From Reyranella sp. (GTDB lineage Bacteria > Pseudomonadota > Alphaproteobacteria > Reyranellales > Reyranellaceae), in contig JAUXRT010000327.1 of assembly GCA_030681635.1 (NCBI GenBank), positions 1 through 5,541 on the forward strand: DNA of 5,541 nucleotides. Reading direction: 5' to 3'. Each line of letters starts with the position of its first letter. Position 1 is the first letter of the stretch. The notes below the pieces were generated by a model. The model ran no database searches. It was not told the DNA's origin and saw only the letters and a program-made list of their open reading frames with translations. Shown in pieces: positions 5,255 through 5,541 of this stretch. The translations under genes and the position numbers were made by a program.

Positions 5255-5541
5255 GCCTTCAATATGTCCGCCATCTTCTCGCCGACCATGATCGAGGGCG
5301 CATTGGTGTTGCCCGAGGGCATGGTCGGGAAGATCGAGGCGTCGGCCACGCGCAACCCCTCGATCCCGTGCACCTTGAGCTTGTCGTCGACCACGGTGTT
5401 CTGTCCCGCCGGTCCCATGCGGCAGGTGCCGATCGGGTGATAGGCGGTCTGCGAGTTGTTGCGGATCCAGGTCAGGATCTCCTCGTCGGTGCCGACCGAG
5501 GAGCCAGGCGAGAACTCCTCGTCGCGATAGGCGTCCATGGG
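5245..5541 (-). CDS. GMC-family FAD-dependent oxidoreductase, C-terminal fragment
   Basis: The minus-strand frame ending at TAG (5247-5245) carries the C-terminal domain of glucose-methanol-choline oxidoreductases, FAD enzymes that oxidise primary alcohols (choline/BetA, alkanol and polyethylene glycol dehydrogenases). Visible are TAYHPIGTCRMG, whose His is the conserved catalytic base, and GNTNAPSIMVGEKMADIL, whose Asn completes the His/Asn pair and whose NTN-P contacts FAD. LRVADASIFPTMPSG lies between them. The frame stays open to the window edge (the codon before the internal Met at 5538 is Pro). That Met sits inside the family's conserved domain, so it is not the real start. About 98 residues are seen of an expected ~530-560, so the FAD-binding N-terminus is outside. 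It is convergent with the ior operon, 7 bp away, hence a separate unit. Substrate cannot be told from this end. Confidence 0.92.
   Translation of the reverse strand, partial: PMDAYRDEEFSPGSSVGTDEEILTWIRNNSQTAYHPIGTCRMGPAGQNTVVDDKLKVHGIEGLRVADASIFPTMPSGNTNAPSIMVGEKMADILKAAA

Overview
The window is GC-rich (roughly two thirds G+C) and densely packed. Its G/C-ending codons and gene content (arylpyruvate:ferredoxin oxidoreductase of the proteobacterial type, GMC oxidoreductase, short DTW-domain protein) suggest a soil- or water-dwelling alphaproteobacterium, perhaps a Rhizobiales or Rhodospirillales relative. The lineage is inference from composition and gene content only.

Layout: (1) 1-142, minus strand: the first 47 codons of an uncharacterised protein that runs off the left edge. 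(2) 143-176: a 34-bp divergent intergenic region with a near-symmetric TATA element and short inverted repeats. (3) 177-773, plus: a compact DTW-domain protein (tRNA aminocarboxypropyltransferase family) lacking the N-terminal cysteine cluster. (4) 790-5237, plus: a tight four-gene block of iorA (TPP and Fe-S subunit), iorB (gamma-type domain plus a C-terminal DUF6537-like extension), a PaaI-type hotdog thioesterase and a 4-hydroxybenzoyl-CoA thioesterase-type hotdog protein. The joints are an 8-bp overlap, a 4-bp ATGA overlap and a 5-bp gap, so the four are very probably co-transcribed and translationally coupled. A perfect TATAAT lies 6 nt before the iorA ATG, with no Shine-Dalgarno sequence. 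(5) 5245-5541, minus: the C-terminal end of a GMC-family FAD oxidoreductase, convergent with the operon. A bulged hairpin between them contains both stop codons.

How the genes fit together: IorAB would oxidatively decarboxylate arylpyruvates (indolepyruvate, phenylpyruvate, 4-hydroxyphenylpyruvate, from transamination of aromatic amino acids) with CoA and ferredoxin to give arylacetyl-CoA. The two thioesterases could release the free arylacetic acid and CoA, or clear dead-end CoA esters. If indolepyruvate is the substrate, the operon would give a ferredoxin-linked route to indole-3-acetate. That is inference: no substrate assignment can be read from sequence alone, and no CoA ligase, aminotransferase or regulator is in view. 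No mobile element, CRISPR array, tRNA or rRNA was seen. There is no gene-free stretch longer than 34 bp, and no clearly new system. The most interesting points are the operon logic, the possible leaderless promoters, and the reduced DTW protein.
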